Position numbers and translations under genes: made by a program
The notes under the pieces: model-generated
The model's input: the letters and a program-made list of their open reading frames with translations, nothing else
What the model was told of the DNA's origin: nothing
Databases searched by the model: none
Source of the DNA: Arthrobacter terrae
GTDB taxonomy: Bacteria > Actinomycetota > Actinomycetes > Actinomycetales > Micrococcaceae
Reading direction: 5' to 3'
Assembly (NCBI RefSeq): GCF_015708085.1
Contig: NZ_JADNYM010000027.1
Span: forward strand, 1 to 64,000
DNA: 64,000 bases
In this document: piece after piece, positions 33,222-42,578 of the stretch
Position numbering within the stretch: the stretch's first letter is position 1
How the letters are laid out: each line of letters opens with the position of its first letter

Positions 33222-36200
33222 GCCGGCGCCAAGGCCTTATTCAATGTTGTTCGGATGCGCTTTTCGGAAACCGGGTAAGCGGTGCCAAGCTCGACGGCGA
33301 ACAGGCTCACCCGCAGCTCTTCGAGCATCCAGCGGACGTGCACCAGAGGGGCATCCGGCCGCTGCTGAAGGCCAGGCAGCAAGGCCGACACGGCGTCGTC
33401 GTACTCATCTTCCAGGCGCTGGATCACGGCCATATTCAACCCGTCGCGCTGAACGTTGGTGGGAAGTTTTTCCAGCCGGCGCTCGATGGCGTTCAGATAC
33501 CGCGGGAGCATGGCCAGCTGCGCGTAACCGGTGCACGCCACGAACCCGGGGTAGACCAGCAGCTCCAGCTGAGCCTTAATATCATTGAGGGCGGAAATCA
33601 GGGCCAGGCTGGTGGTCCCCTTCAGCGCTTTCTCAATCCGGCGCGTGCTGGCCAAAATGCGTTCGACGACGGCGGTGACAGTGAACACCGTGTCGATCAG
33701 TTCAGCGCGCACCACCTCGTAGAGAGCATCGAATTCCGCGGCCGACCAGGGGAGCGACTCCGGCGTCAGCTTGTCCACCGCGGCCAGCGTGCAGTCGGCA
33801 ATCAGGGACGCGACGCTGCCGTGCGGGTTTTGCGTGAAGGTGAGTTTTTCATTGTTGCTCAGGTGCTCCAGCACGTATCGATCGGGGGAGGGGACGCGAA
33901 GCGCCAACAGCTTGATGACGCCCCCGCGCATGGCGGCCAGCTGCTCCGGCTCGGTTTGGAAAATCCGCAGTCCAACGGTGGCTCCTTCATCCACCAAGGC
34001 AGGGTAGCCGGTGACGGTGTGGCCGGCCACTAGCCGCTTCACGTCACGGGGCAGGACGCCGACAGACCATTCGGTCAACCCTGAACGCTCCTGGACTGCG
34101 GCGCTGTTAGCACTGGCTGCACCGTTGGCACCGGCACCGGCTGCACCAGCTGCACCGGCGGATGATATCCGTTCCCCCGCGCCGCGCCGGGGATCCGGGC
34201 GTTCCGCGGACTTGCGCTGCGTGGTCTTGGGCGTCGCCCCCAGGGATTCCGCGATGGCCCGGCGGGTGGCACCGGCCAGTTCATCCTGCAGCCGCGCCAG
34301 ATCGGTGCCTTCGTCGATGATTCGGCCGCTGCGGTCCACCACCTGGAACGTCATCCGCAGATGAGTGGGGACTGCGTCCCAGTTCCACGATCCGGGCGGG
34401 ATGAGATGGCCCTTGAGCCGGCGCAGCGCCAGCTCAAGGGAAGATTCAAGAGCGTCGGTCGCGGGGTCGAAGTCCGCGGCGAGCGCAGCGGTGGCGGCCC
34501 GTGCAACGTCCGGAGCCGGAATGAAATTCTTCCTGACCTGCTTGGGCAGGGACTTGATCAGCGCCGTGACCAGTTCGGCTCGGAGTCCGGGAATCTGCCA
34601 GCGAAAAGGTGCCTCCGTGAGCTGATTCAGGAACAAAACCGGAACCTGCACGCTCACCCCGTCGGAAGGATTCGGGGCCGAACCGGGAGCAGTGGGACGG
34701 AATTCGTAGGAGAGCGGAAATTCGAAGCCGTCCTGTTGCCAGATTTTAGGGAAGGCTGCCTCGTCAAGGCCAGCGGCGTCGTCGGCCACCAGGACGTCGG
34801 GATCGAAGTCCAGCAGCGTCGGATGATCCTGACGCGTGGCTTTCCACCACTTGTCAAAATGCCGTTCGGAGACCACTTCGGACCCGACGCGCTCATCGTA
34901 GAAGGCGAAGAGCGTTTCGTCGTCGACGCGCAGATCCCGGCGCCGCATCCGTGTTTCCAGCTCTTCGACCTCGGCCAGCAACGCCTGGTTTCGATGGAAG
35001 AACTTGTGATGAGTGTTCCAATCACCCTCCACCAGGGCATGCCGGATGAATAGTTCGCGGCTGAGCTCGGCATCGATCCGGCCGTAGTTGATCCGGCGTT
35101 GCGGGACGATCGGGACGCCGTAAAGCGTTACCTTTTCGTAGGCCATGACCGATCCCATTTTCTTGGACCAGTGCGGCTCACTGAAGCTGCGCTTGACTAA
35201 ATCAGGTGCCACCTGCTCGGCCCAGAGCGGGTCAAACTTTGCGGCCACCCGGGCCCAGAGGCGGGAAGTTTCCACCAGCTCGGCCGCCATTACCCAGTCA
35301 GGGGACTTCTTGAACAACGCCGAACCGGGGAAAATGGCGAAACGGGAGCCTCGGGCACCGGCGTATTCACGTTTGCGCGGATCGTAGAGACCGATGTGGC
35401 TCAGCAATCCGGTCAGCAGGCTGATATGAATCTCGGTGTGATTCCCTACGGCGTCCACCTCTCCGGGGGCGAGCGCAATGCCGAGGGGTTTGGCCAACTG
35501 GCGCAATTGGGCGAAGAGGTCCTGCCATTCGCGGATCCGCAGGAAATTAATAAACTCGGCCTTGCAAAGCCGGCGGAAGGCTGTGGAGGAGAGTTCCTCC
35601 TGCTTGGTCTGCAGATACCGCCACAGGTTCAGAAAACCCGTGAAATCTGAGTTCTCGTCAGCGAACCGCTTGTGTTTTTCCGCAGCGAGCTGCTGCTTTC
35701 CGCTCTCGGCCTGCGGGCGCTCGCGTGGATCCTGAATGGTCAGCGCGGCGGCAAGAATCATCACCTCGCGTGCACAGCCGCGCTTGCCGGCCTCCACAAT
35801 CATCCGTCCCAGCCGCGGATCTACCGGCAGCTGGGCGAGCTGACGGCCGACGGCGGTGATGGCGCCTTGGGCGGTCACCGCGCCGAGCTCACGCAGGAGC
35901 GTGACGCCGTCGGCAATGGCCTTGGAATCCGGCGGCTCCACAAACGGGAATTCCGCTACGTCCTTGGGTCCCTGGGCCACACCCATGGACGTCATCTGCA
36001 AAATGACCGCCGCTAGGTTGGTGCGCAAAATCTCCGGGTCGGTGAATTCGCGGCGGCTGGCGAAGTCATCCTCGGAGTACAGCCGGATGCAGATGCCGTC
36101 GGAAACACGGCCGCATCTGCCGGATCGCTGATTTGCCGAAGCCTGTGAGACCTTTTCAATCGGCAGCCGCTGGACCTTGGTGCGGTGGGAATAGCGGGAG

Positions 36201-37195
36201 ATCCGAGCGGTGCCGGGATCAATGACGTACTTAATGCCTGGAACGGTCAGGGAGGTTTCCGCCACGTTGGTGGCCAGCACAATCCGGCGTCTGGCCTTGG
36301 GGCCTTTCCCGGGCGTGAACACGGCGTGCTGCTCGGCGAGGGAAAGCCGGGCAAAGAGCGGCAGGATCTCCGTCTCCCGCAGTCCGGAGTTCAGCGGAGC
36401 TGATTTAGCGCGGCCGCGCAGCGCCTCGGCCGCGTCGCGGATCTCGCGCTCGCCGGAAAAGAAGATCAGGACATCTCCCGGCGCCTCCTTGGCCAGCTCG
36501 TCCACTGCGTCACAGACGGCGTCCAGCGGGTCGCGGTCCTCGCTGGTGCCCGCATCGGCGGGGTCGTCGTCGTCCTCCATGGCCGGACCGCTCAGCGGAC
36601 GGTAGCGGATTTCCACCGGATACGTCCGCCCGGACACCTCAACGATCGGAGCGGGACCGGCCGCAGTGGCGAAGTGCGCGGCGAAGCGCTCCGGATCAAT
36701 TGTGGCAGAGGTGATAATGACCTTCAGGTCCGGCCGTTTGGGCAGAATCTGCTTCAGATACCCCAAAATGAAATCGATGTTCAGGCTGCGCTCGTGGGCC
36801 TCGTCGATGATCAGCGTCGAATAGCGCCGGAGCAGCCGGTCGCGCTGGATCTCCGCCAGCAGAATGCCATCCGTCATCAGCTTGATCTTCGTCTGCGGCC
36901 CGACATGGCCGGTGAAACGGACCTGAAAGCCCACCTCGGCGCCCAACTCGACGTCAAGCTCGCTCGCGATGCGCTCCGCAACTGTGCGCGCGGCCAGTCG
37001 CCTGGGTTGCGTATGGCCGATCAGACCCTTCTCCGCCAGCCCCAGTTCCAGGCACATCTTGGGGATCTGCGTGGTCTTCCCGGACCCGGTTTCCCCGGCG
37101 ATAATGGTGATCTGATTGGCGGCAATAGCAGCCATGAGATCCTCGCGGCGCTCCGAGACCGGCAGCTCGGGAGGGTACTGGATTGTCAAAGTCAT
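33218..37195 (-). CDS. hrpA: HrpA-type ATP-dependent RNA helicase
   Basis: 1325 residues from ATG 37195, chosen over an upstream start because the family begins just before the helicase core. Motifs: Walker A GETGSGKTTQIPK (about 38), DEAH in IIDEAHERSLN, SATID, then the helicase C domain with VLATNVAETSLTVPGIKYVIDPG and QRSGRCGR. The long C-terminal DUF3418 part follows and contains an Ala/Gly-rich insert near 1050-1085 (SAGAAGAAGAGANGAASANSA) not expected in the family. HrpA acts on RNA and has recently been tied to rescue of stalled ribosomes in other bacteria. The GNAT gene follows in the same operon. Confidence 0.92.
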   Translation of the reverse strand: MTLTIQYPPELPVSERREDLMAAIAANQITIIAGETGSGKTTQIPKMCLELGLAEKGLIGHTQPRRLAARTVAERIASELDVELGAEVGFQVRFTGHVGPQTKIKLMTDGILLAEIQRDRLLRRYSTLIIDEAHERSLNIDFILGYLKQILPKRPDLKVIITSATIDPERFAAHFATAAGPAPIVEVSGRTYPVEIRYRPLSGPAMEDDDDPADAGTSEDRDPLDAVCDAVDELAKEAPGDVLIFFSGEREIRDAAEALRGRAKSAPLNSGLRETEILPLFARLSLAEQHAVFTPGKGPKARRRIVLATNVAETSLTVPGIKYVIDPGTARISRYSHRTKVQRLPIEKVSQASANQRSGRCGRVSDGICIRLYSEDDFASRREFTDPEILRTNLAAVILQMTSMGVAQGPKDVAEFPFVEPPDSKAIADGVTLLRELGAVTAQGAITAVGRQLAQLPVDPRLGRMIVEAGKRGCAREVMILAAALTIQDPRERPQAESGKQQLAAEKHKRFADENSDFTGFLNLWRYLQTKQEELSSTAFRRLCKAEFINFLRIREWQDLFAQLRQLAKPLGIALAPGEVDAVGNHTEIHISLLTGLLSHIGLYDPRKREYAGARGSRFAIFPGSALFKKSPDWVMAAELVETSRLWARVAAKFDPLWAEQVAPDLVKRSFSEPHWSKKMGSVMAYEKVTLYGVPIVPQRRINYGRIDAELSRELFIRHALVEGDWNTHHKFFHRNQALLAEVEELETRMRRRDLRVDDETLFAFYDERVGSEVVSERHFDKWWKATRQDHPTLLDFDPDVLVADDAAGLDEAAFPKIWQQDGFEFPLSYEFRPTAPGSAPNPSDGVSVQVPVLFLNQLTEAPFRWQIPGLRAELVTALIKSLPKQVRKNFIPAPDVARAATAALAADFDPATDALESSLELALRRLKGHLIPPGSWNWDAVPTHLRMTFQVVDRSGRIIDEGTDLARLQDELAGATRRAIAESLGATPKTTQRKSAERPDPRRGAGERISSAGAAGAAGAGANGAASANSAAVQERSGLTEWSVGVLPRDVKRLVAGHTVTGYPALVDEGATVGLRIFQTEPEQLAAMRGGVIKLLALRVPSPDRYVLEHLSNNEKLTFTQNPHGSVASLIADCTLAAVDKLTPESLPWSAAEFDALYEVVRAELIDTVFTVTAVVERILASTRRIEKALKGTTSLALISALNDIKAQLELLVYPGFVACTGYAQLAMLPRYLNAIERRLEKLPTNVQRDGLNMAVIQRLEDEYDDAVSALLPGLQQRPDAPLVHVRWMLEELRVSLFAVELGTAYPVSEKRIRTTLNKALAPA

Positions 37196-37339
37196 TGTGC
37201 CTTCCAGTTTATCCGTCGTCTCCGCCAATCTCAGACCCAGCCTCCGACCCGCCCCACCCCTAACCCAACTCAGTAGCAGATAACGCATCCATTCCGCGTT
37301 ATGAGTGCCTCAACTGCGACCTAGTTGGGGCGCTGCGCG

Positions 37340-37378
37340 AAAAAACCCCGTCGCCTTCGATGAAGTGACGGGGTTTTT
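37340..37378 (-). terminator. Terminator of tRNA-Arg
   Basis: AAAAACCCCGTC (37341-37352) and GACGGGGTTTTT (37367-37378) pair around a short loop and end in T-runs on both strands. It lies 17 bp past the 3' end of the minus-strand tRNA-Arg and fits a bidirectional intrinsic terminator between it and hrpA. Confidence 0.8.
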
Positions 37379-37394
37379 GTGCTGCTGCGTGCGG

Positions 37395-37470
37395 TGGTGC
37401 CCTCGATAGGATTCGAACCTACGACCTTCCGCTCCGGAGGCGGACGCTCTATCCCCTGAGCTACGAAGGC
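37395..37470 (-). tRNA. tRNA-Arg (CCG)
   Basis: The 76-nt cloverleaf reads GCCTTCG (acceptor), GCTCAGGGGATAGAGC (D-arm), TCCGC-CTCCGGA-GCGGA (anticodon arm, anticodon CCG), GTAGGTTCGAATCCTAT (T-arm) and CGAGGGC-ACCA with encoded CCA. All stems pair, with one G-U in the acceptor. Fits Arg decoding CGG, useful in this GC-rich genome, and lies near argS. Confidence 0.95.
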
Positions 37471-37638
37471 AAGATGACGTGCTGTCATCTGCAGGACTGA
37501 AATAGCTTATCAGGTGTGTGCGCTGCAACGGAAAACGGGTTCGACGGCGCCGCCGGTCAGGAGCGCGTGGCACATCCCACGTTACTAAGGGCGGACGCAC
37601 AGCTCGTTTGTCCGGTGTTTCCCGGTAACGTCTAGGAG

Positions 37639-38907
37639 GTGGTAAACAAAGGAATTCGCTCCCGCTGGCTGGTGGTGGCCGGCATACTGCTGGTCGCGCT
37701 GACGCTTCGCACAACCGTGACAGTTGTCCCACCGCTGGTCTCGACGATCAATCACGATCTGCCGCTGGACCCGTCGGCCGTCGGCGTGCTGGGAATGCTG
37801 CCCACGGCAGCCTTCGCAGTCTTCGGCTTCCTGACCCCGTACGTCATTAAATGGGCGAGCCTGGAGCGGCTGACCATCATCGCGATGCTGGTTGCCATCG
37901 TCGGGCAGATCTGCCGGGTACTGGTTCCGAGCACCGGGTTGTTCCTGTTGTTCTCCGTAATCGCTCTTGCCGGACTCGGTGCGGGGAACGTGCTGCTGCC
38001 GCCGCTGGTTAAACAATACTTCCCGGACCGGATCGGTCTGATGACGGCACTGTACGTCACCGTACTCAGTGCGGGAACAGCACTACCTGCCGAACTGGCG
38101 GTCCCGGTAGCGGACGCGGCGGGCTGGCAGACTTCGCTGGCCCTTTGGGCCGGAGTGAACATGCTGGCTGCCGTGCCGTGGTTCGTCATGTTGATTAGTT
38201 CCCGCAGACCCGGGCCTTTGGTGCCGGGTACGACGGCGGCCGGAGACGCTGTGGGTCCGGCGGTGGTGGGTCCGGCCACGGCTGTGCCGAAAACGGCTAA
38301 TACGAAAACTATTAAGATCCGCCCCTGGCGCTCACCCCTTGCTATCGGGCTGACCCTGATGTTCGGCTGCACGTCGTTGAATACATACGCCATGTTCGCC
38401 TGGCTTCCCTCAATCCTGACGGACGCAGGTCTGGGGCGCTCAGACGCGGGCAGCATGCTCGCCCTTTTTGCCGGCGTCGGCCTGCCGATGAGCCTGCTGG
38501 TACCGCTCGTCGCCTCCCGGTTGAAGAATCCCTTCCCGATGGTGCTGATCTTCCTGGCGTGCTTCATCGGCGGCTACCTTGGGCTGCTCCTGTCGCCGGC
38601 CGCGGGGACATGGCTGTGGGTAGTACTGGCGGGCATTGGGCCCGGGACGTTCCCGCTGTCACTGCTACTGATCAATCACCGCACCCGCACGCGCACCGGC
38701 GCCGGCGCCCTCTCCGGATTCAGCCAGGGAGCCGGCTATGCGCTCGCCTGCACCGGCCCGCTGTTCTTCGGCATCCTGCACGAAGGAACGGGGAGCTGGC
38801 TGGTTCCATTCCTGTTCCTGTTCGCGACATTGCTGCTGTTGGTTGGCGGCGCGTTCTTTGCCTGCAAGCCGCGCTATCTGGAGGACGAAGCTCTGCTCGG
38901 GGCCTGA
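37639..38907 (+). CDS. MFS transporter of the CynX/NimT type
   Basis: 422 residues with about 12 hydrophobic segments. The start resembles the family: GIRSRWLVVAGILLVALTLRTTVTVVPPLVSTI, then VGVLGMLPTAAFAVFGFLTP. The middle holds a hydrophilic loop (about 195-225) with a VGPAVVGPATAV repeat. The GTG at 37639 sits directly on its ribosome-binding site (aggaggtg), so the true start may be a few codons later. The family includes cyanate and nitroimidazole exporters; substrate not predictable. Convergent with the HNH gene. Confidence 0.82.
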   Translation: MVNKGIRSRWLVVAGILLVALTLRTTVTVVPPLVSTINHDLPLDPSAVGVLGMLPTAAFAVFGFLTPYVIKWASLERLTIIAMLVAIVGQICRVLVPSTGLFLLFSVIALAGLGAGNVLLPPLVKQYFPDRIGLMTALYVTVLSAGTALPAELAVPVADAAGWQTSLALWAGVNMLAAVPWFVMLISSRRPGPLVPGTTAAGDAVGPAVVGPATAVPKTANTKTIKIRPWRSPLAIGLTLMFGCTSLNTYAMFAWLPSILTDAGLGRSDAGSMLALFAGVGLPMSLLVPLVASRLKNPFPMVLIFLACFIGGYLGLLLSPAAGTWLWVVLAGIGPGTFPLSLLLINHRTRTRTGAGALSGFSQGAGYALACTGPLFFGILHEGTGSWLVPFLFLFATLLLLVGGAFFACKPRYLEDEALLGA

Positions 38908-38952
38908 CATAAAGGCTGTAGAGCTGCCGCCGCTTAGTGGTGAGGGAAGGAC

Positions 38953-40677
38953 TTAGGTCGGAAATATGAGTCGAGCTCGCCGTTTGCGTAACGTCCTTCG
39001 CCGCTTCATGACGGCGGCCTGAGAGTTTGAACGGTCCTTGCCGGGGAGAGCGGGGGCTGTGGAGGTATAGACATTGCCGAGCGGCGTAGTGATGTGCACG
39101 GTGTGCCGGGATGCTGATCCTTCTCCCGCAGGTGGGCGCGGGCGCTCGGGATTTGGTTGTGGGGTGGAGGTCCAGCCGGGTGTTTCCTTTTGTAGGTTGC
39201 AGCGTTCGCAGAGACCTTGGCCGTTGAGTTCGCTGGTTTCTGCGCCTCTTTTGCCTTTTTGTTTGTTGTGGTGGGGGATGATGTGGTCGATGTGTCTAAT
39301 GGGTGCGTCGCAGTAAGGGGTTCGGCAGGTTTGGTCGCGGGCGATGATGAATCTGCGTAGTCCGGGTGGGAAGAGGCGTTCTTTGGAGTCCATGGCAACG
39401 AGTTGACCGGTGCCGGGGGCGGTGTAGAGGCGACGGATCCAGACCCGGAATGCGGGATCCTCCAACGCCGCGGCGAGACCGGCGCCTGCACCGGTGCAGT
39501 TGTTGGCACTGGTTTTGGTGTCGTCGTTTTTGGTGTTGTGGATGATGTTTCTGGCCCAGTGGGCCGGGACTATTCCGTAGCCGGTGAGGTGGGCTGGTTC
39601 GCTGTCGCTTTGGAAGAGGGTGCGATCGGTCATGACGAGTTGGATTTCGACTCCGGTGATGCCGCCGCAGGTGCCGGTGCTGCGGCGGACTAATGTGTCG
39701 GCCATGATTTGTCCGCGGCCGCGGTGGTCTCCGCCGGCGCGCAGGGTGTCTGCTTCCCGGGCTAGGGAGCCGTACACGGCGACGCCTTCAGCGACGGGCA
39801 GGAGCGCGGAGAGCCGGACCATCGCGTCGGGGGCCGGACGTAGGCTGACGTGCCGGTCGTTGACGGCTTTCGCATTACGGGCTATGGCTGAGTTTGGGTC
39901 CAGACGGTAGGCGACGCGTTTCGCTTCGGCGGTGACTCGTTTGTACCCCATCCCTTCCATAGTCCCGGTGTCGGCTGCGAGTTCGGTATCGACGGTTTTC
40001 CTGTCCTCCAGGGACAGACACGCGGTTTCCCGCACGAGCAGGATCGCCCGGTACTCATTGAGTTTCCCCGTGGCAAGGGCGGTGAAGGTGTGCGGCATCT
40101 CCGTGACCAGGACTTTCGCCAGGCCCAGGAGCTGATTTCCTTTATCGGGTGCCTCGTGCCGCGCTAAAGCGATCTCGCGCCCGATCCCGTGGGCGAGCTT
40201 TTGGGCGCGTTTATCGGCTAGCTCCTTCGCGAACCTGCTGCCCAGTTTCTCCACTGAGATTGGAGGGTATTCTCGGGCCCGGCGCTGGGACGCATCAAAC
40301 GCTGCCGCTACCCGTGCCTGGGAGGCACACAGAGCGGATTTGAGTTCTTCGTCCGCACGGAGCAGCCCGACTCGTTCCCGATCATCGAAGTCCTCTGGGT
40401 CCATGACAGCTAATTGAGCGATCCAGTCCCGGATCATTGCCTCTCCCACCCGTCGAATAGGGATGTCCGAAGACAGGACGAGCGGAGCAGGCTTGCCCTC
40501 CTGCGTACCCACCGCAGTAGCCGACCCTGCCGGCAAAGCGTGAGTAACCGGTGAAGCGTGAGTAATCGGCAAAGCGTGAGTAATCGGCGAAGCGTGAGTA
40601 ATCGGCGAAGCGGAGGGTGCCGGCGAAGCGTGCTGCGTTTCGCTGTTGTCGGAACCTGTTCTGCTGCTATCGAACAT
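38953..40677 (-). CDS. HNH endonuclease-type protein with DUF222 (13E12 family)
   Basis: 574 residues. An N-terminal Ser/Pro/His tail (1-55) built from a tandem repeat is followed by the DUF222 domain (about 70-400: [45 protein letters not shown] and [27 protein letters not shown]). The HNH core near 460-500 has [25 protein letters not shown] and [13 protein letters not shown], with His-Asp-His and paired Cys. Such genes are multicopy in actinobacteria and often behave like mobile elements; their role is not settled. Convergent with the MFS gene. Confidence 0.87.
   Translation of the reverse strand: MFDSSRTGSDNSETQHASPAPSASPITHASPITHALPITHASPVTHALPAGSATAVGTQEGKPAPLVLSSDIPIRRVGEAMIRDWIAQLAVMDPEDFDDRERVGLLRADEELKSALCASQARVAAAFDASQRRAREYPPISVEKLGSRFAKELADKRAQKLAHGIGREIALARHEAPDKGNQLLGLAKVLVTEMPHTFTALATGKLNEYRAILLVRETACLSLEDRKTVDTELAADTGTMEGMGYKRVTAEAKRVAYRLDPNSAIARNAKAVNDRHVSLRPAPDAMVRLSALLPVAEGVAVYGSLAREADTLRAGGDHRGRGQIMADTLVRRSTGTCGGITGVEIQLVMTDRTLFQSDSEPAHLTGYGIVPAHWARNIIHNTKNDDTKTSANNCTGAGAGLAAALEDPAFRVWIRRLYTAPGTGQLVAMDSKERLFPPGLRRFIIARDQTCRTPYCDAPIRHIDHIIPHHNKQKGKRGAETSELNGQGLCERCNLQKETPGWTSTPQPNPERPRPPAGEGSASRHTVHITTPLGNVYTSTAPALPGKDRSNSQAAVMKRRRTLRKRRARLIFPT
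40536..40625 (-). repeat. 18-bp in-frame tandem repeat in the HNH gene
   Basis: Four units of aagcgtgagtaaycggyr (40536-40607) are followed by a degenerate fifth. Read on the coding strand they give the [12 protein letters not shown]-type series of the protein tail. Confidence 0.9.
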
Positions 40678-40925
40678 ATATTCAGTTTAGCGTTGTCAAC
40701 TCGAACACGCAATAGTATCCGGCCCTGTGGATACGGGTTTTTTCTGACTCTCGATGCAGGTTTTCACAGTGCGTGGGCCCCGGGGTCTCCACGCTCCCTG
40801 CACTGCCACTGGCCGGCGACTGCAGCCGACAAGCGTGGTCGGTTGGTGTACCGTCGATTGCTGCCCGCGTGAGTGCGTGACGGCGCGATTGGGGGCGCCA
40901 GTACGGCCCACCTTATGATTGGCAG

Positions 40926-42572
40926 GTGACTCCTGACGAACTTTCTGCCGCCATTACCGCTTGCCTTATTGCCGCCGTCGACGCCGGGGACCTTGCCGTT
41001 CCTGCCGGCACCATCCCGAATCAGGTACGGGTGGAGCGCCCGAAGAGCCGCGAACACGGGGACTGGGCGACCAGCATTGCGCTACAGCTGGCCAAGCCTG
41101 CAGGTTTACCGCCGCGGAAGGTCGCCGAGATCCTGAGTACGCGGCTGGCAGAGATCGCCGGCGTGGCCAAGGTCGATATTGCCGGTCCCGGGTTCTTGAA
41201 CATTACAGTGGAGGCCGCGGCAGCCGGAGCCCTGGCGAAGCACATCGTGGAGACCGGCAAAGACTACGGAGTCAATGATGCGCTGGCCGGCCATGTGATC
41301 AATATGGAATTTGTCTCCGCTAACCCCACCGGTCCGCTGCACCTGGCACATACCCGGTGGGCCGCCGTCGGCGATTCCATTGCCCGCGTGCTGGCAGCCA
41401 GTGGCGCGCAGGTAACCAAGGAGTACTACGTCAATGATGCAGGCTCACAGATGAATAACTTTGGCGCGTCCGTGCTGGCGTCCATCCAGGGGAAGCCCAC
41501 GCCGGAGGGCGGCTATCCCGGCCGCTACATTGACGACCTGGCCGCGACGGTGCTCACCGATCATCCGGACGTCCGTGAGCTTACGGATGAGGCAGCGCTT
41601 CCCGTGGTGCGTGCGGCCGCTTACCAGGCACAGATGGCTGATATCAGAGAAACGCTGGCGGATTTCGGCGTGGAATTTGACGTTTACTTCACCGAGCAGG
41701 ACCTGCACAATGGTGCAATTGAAGCCGCTGTGGAGAGGTTGCGCGCTCAGGGCCACGTTTTTGACCAGGACGGTGCGGTTTGGTTGCGGACCACCGACTT
41801 CGGCGATGACAAGGACCGGGTGCTGATCAGGGCCAACGGCGAGCCGACGTATTTCGCCGCCGACGCCGCCTATTACCTGTCGAAGAAAGACCGTGGATTC
41901 ACCGAGAAGATTTATCTGCTGGGGGCGGACCACCACGGTTACATTGGCCGTCTCAAGGCCATTGCGGCGTGCGCGGGAGATGACCCGGACGTCAATATCG
42001 AGGTGCTGATCGGCCAGATGGTTTCGGTCAACGGAGCCCGGCTATCCAAGCGCGCCGGCAACATTGTGGAGCTGCGGGATCTGCTGAACTGGCTCGGTGC
42101 GGACGCCTTGCGCTACTCGCTGGGCCGCTCGCCGGCAAATTCGCCGATGTCGCTGGAGCCTGAGGTGCTGCAGAAGAACACGAACGAAAACCCGGTGTTC
42201 TACGTGCAGTATGCGCACGCGCGCACCAGCGCCGTGTCCCGTAATGCCGCGGCGGCTTCAGTGCAGCGGACGGCGTTTGACGCTGGCGCACTGAACCACG
42301 CGAGCGAATCCGAGCTGCTGGCCCAACTGGGCGCTTACCCCTCGGTGGTTGCCGATGCAGCGCGCTTCCGCGAGCCGCACCGGGTGGCCCGTCATCTGGA
42401 GGTCATTTCCGGTTCGTATCACCGCTGGTATGACTCCTGCCGAGTTACCCCCGTGGGGGATGCGGAAATCACGGACGTTAACCGGACCCGGCTGTGGCTC
42501 AATGACGCCACCGGGCAGGTGCTGGCCAATGGGCTGGGGCTGTTGGGTGTTTCCGCGCCGGAGAGGATGTAA
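40926..42572 (+). CDS. argS: Arginyl-tRNA synthetase
   Basis: 548 residues, standard length. Class I signatures: the HIGH-like HLAHTRWA in NPTGPLHLAHTRWAAVGD (about 134), and the KMSKS-like segment GARLSKRAGN near 365. The N-terminal Add-1 domain and the C-terminal DALR anticodon domain (HLEVISGSYHRWYDSCRV) are present. Charges tRNA-Arg; a tRNA-Arg(CCG) gene lies 3.5 kb upstream. GTG start at 40926. Followed 6 bp later by lysA, the usual actinobacterial order argS-lysA-hom. Confidence 0.95.
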   Translation: MTPDELSAAITACLIAAVDAGDLAVPAGTIPNQVRVERPKSREHGDWATSIALQLAKPAGLPPRKVAEILSTRLAEIAGVAKVDIAGPGFLNITVEAAAAGALAKHIVETGKDYGVNDALAGHVINMEFVSANPTGPLHLAHTRWAAVGDSIARVLAASGAQVTKEYYVNDAGSQMNNFGASVLASIQGKPTPEGGYPGRYIDDLAATVLTDHPDVRELTDEAALPVVRAAAYQAQMADIRETLADFGVEFDVYFTEQDLHNGAIEAAVERLRAQGHVFDQDGAVWLRTTDFGDDKDRVLIRANGEPTYFAADAAYYLSKKDRGFTEKIYLLGADHHGYIGRLKAIAACAGDDPDVNIEVLIGQMVSVNGARLSKRAGNIVELRDLLNWLGADALRYSLGRSPANSPMSLEPEVLQKNTNENPVFYVQYAHARTSAVSRNAAAASVQRTAFDAGALNHASESELLAQLGAYPSVVADAARFREPHRVARHLEVISGSYHRWYDSCRVTPVGDAEITDVNRTRLWLNDATGQVLANGLGLLGVSAPERM

Positions 42573-42578
42573 CCGGCT

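Noticed and set aside
37100-37288. Longer N-terminus for HrpA starting at 37288
   Set aside because: The 31 extra residues are Arg/Gly/Leu-rich and not in the family; ATG 37195 fits better.
40536-40625. CRISPR-like array in the HNH gene
   Set aside because: The units are contiguous 18-bp tandem repeats without spacers and lie inside a coding frame.
38953-40677. Treating the DUF222/HNH gene as a homing endonuclease or intein
   Set aside because: It is a free-standing gene with its own start and no host protein; it fits the multicopy 13E12-type family.
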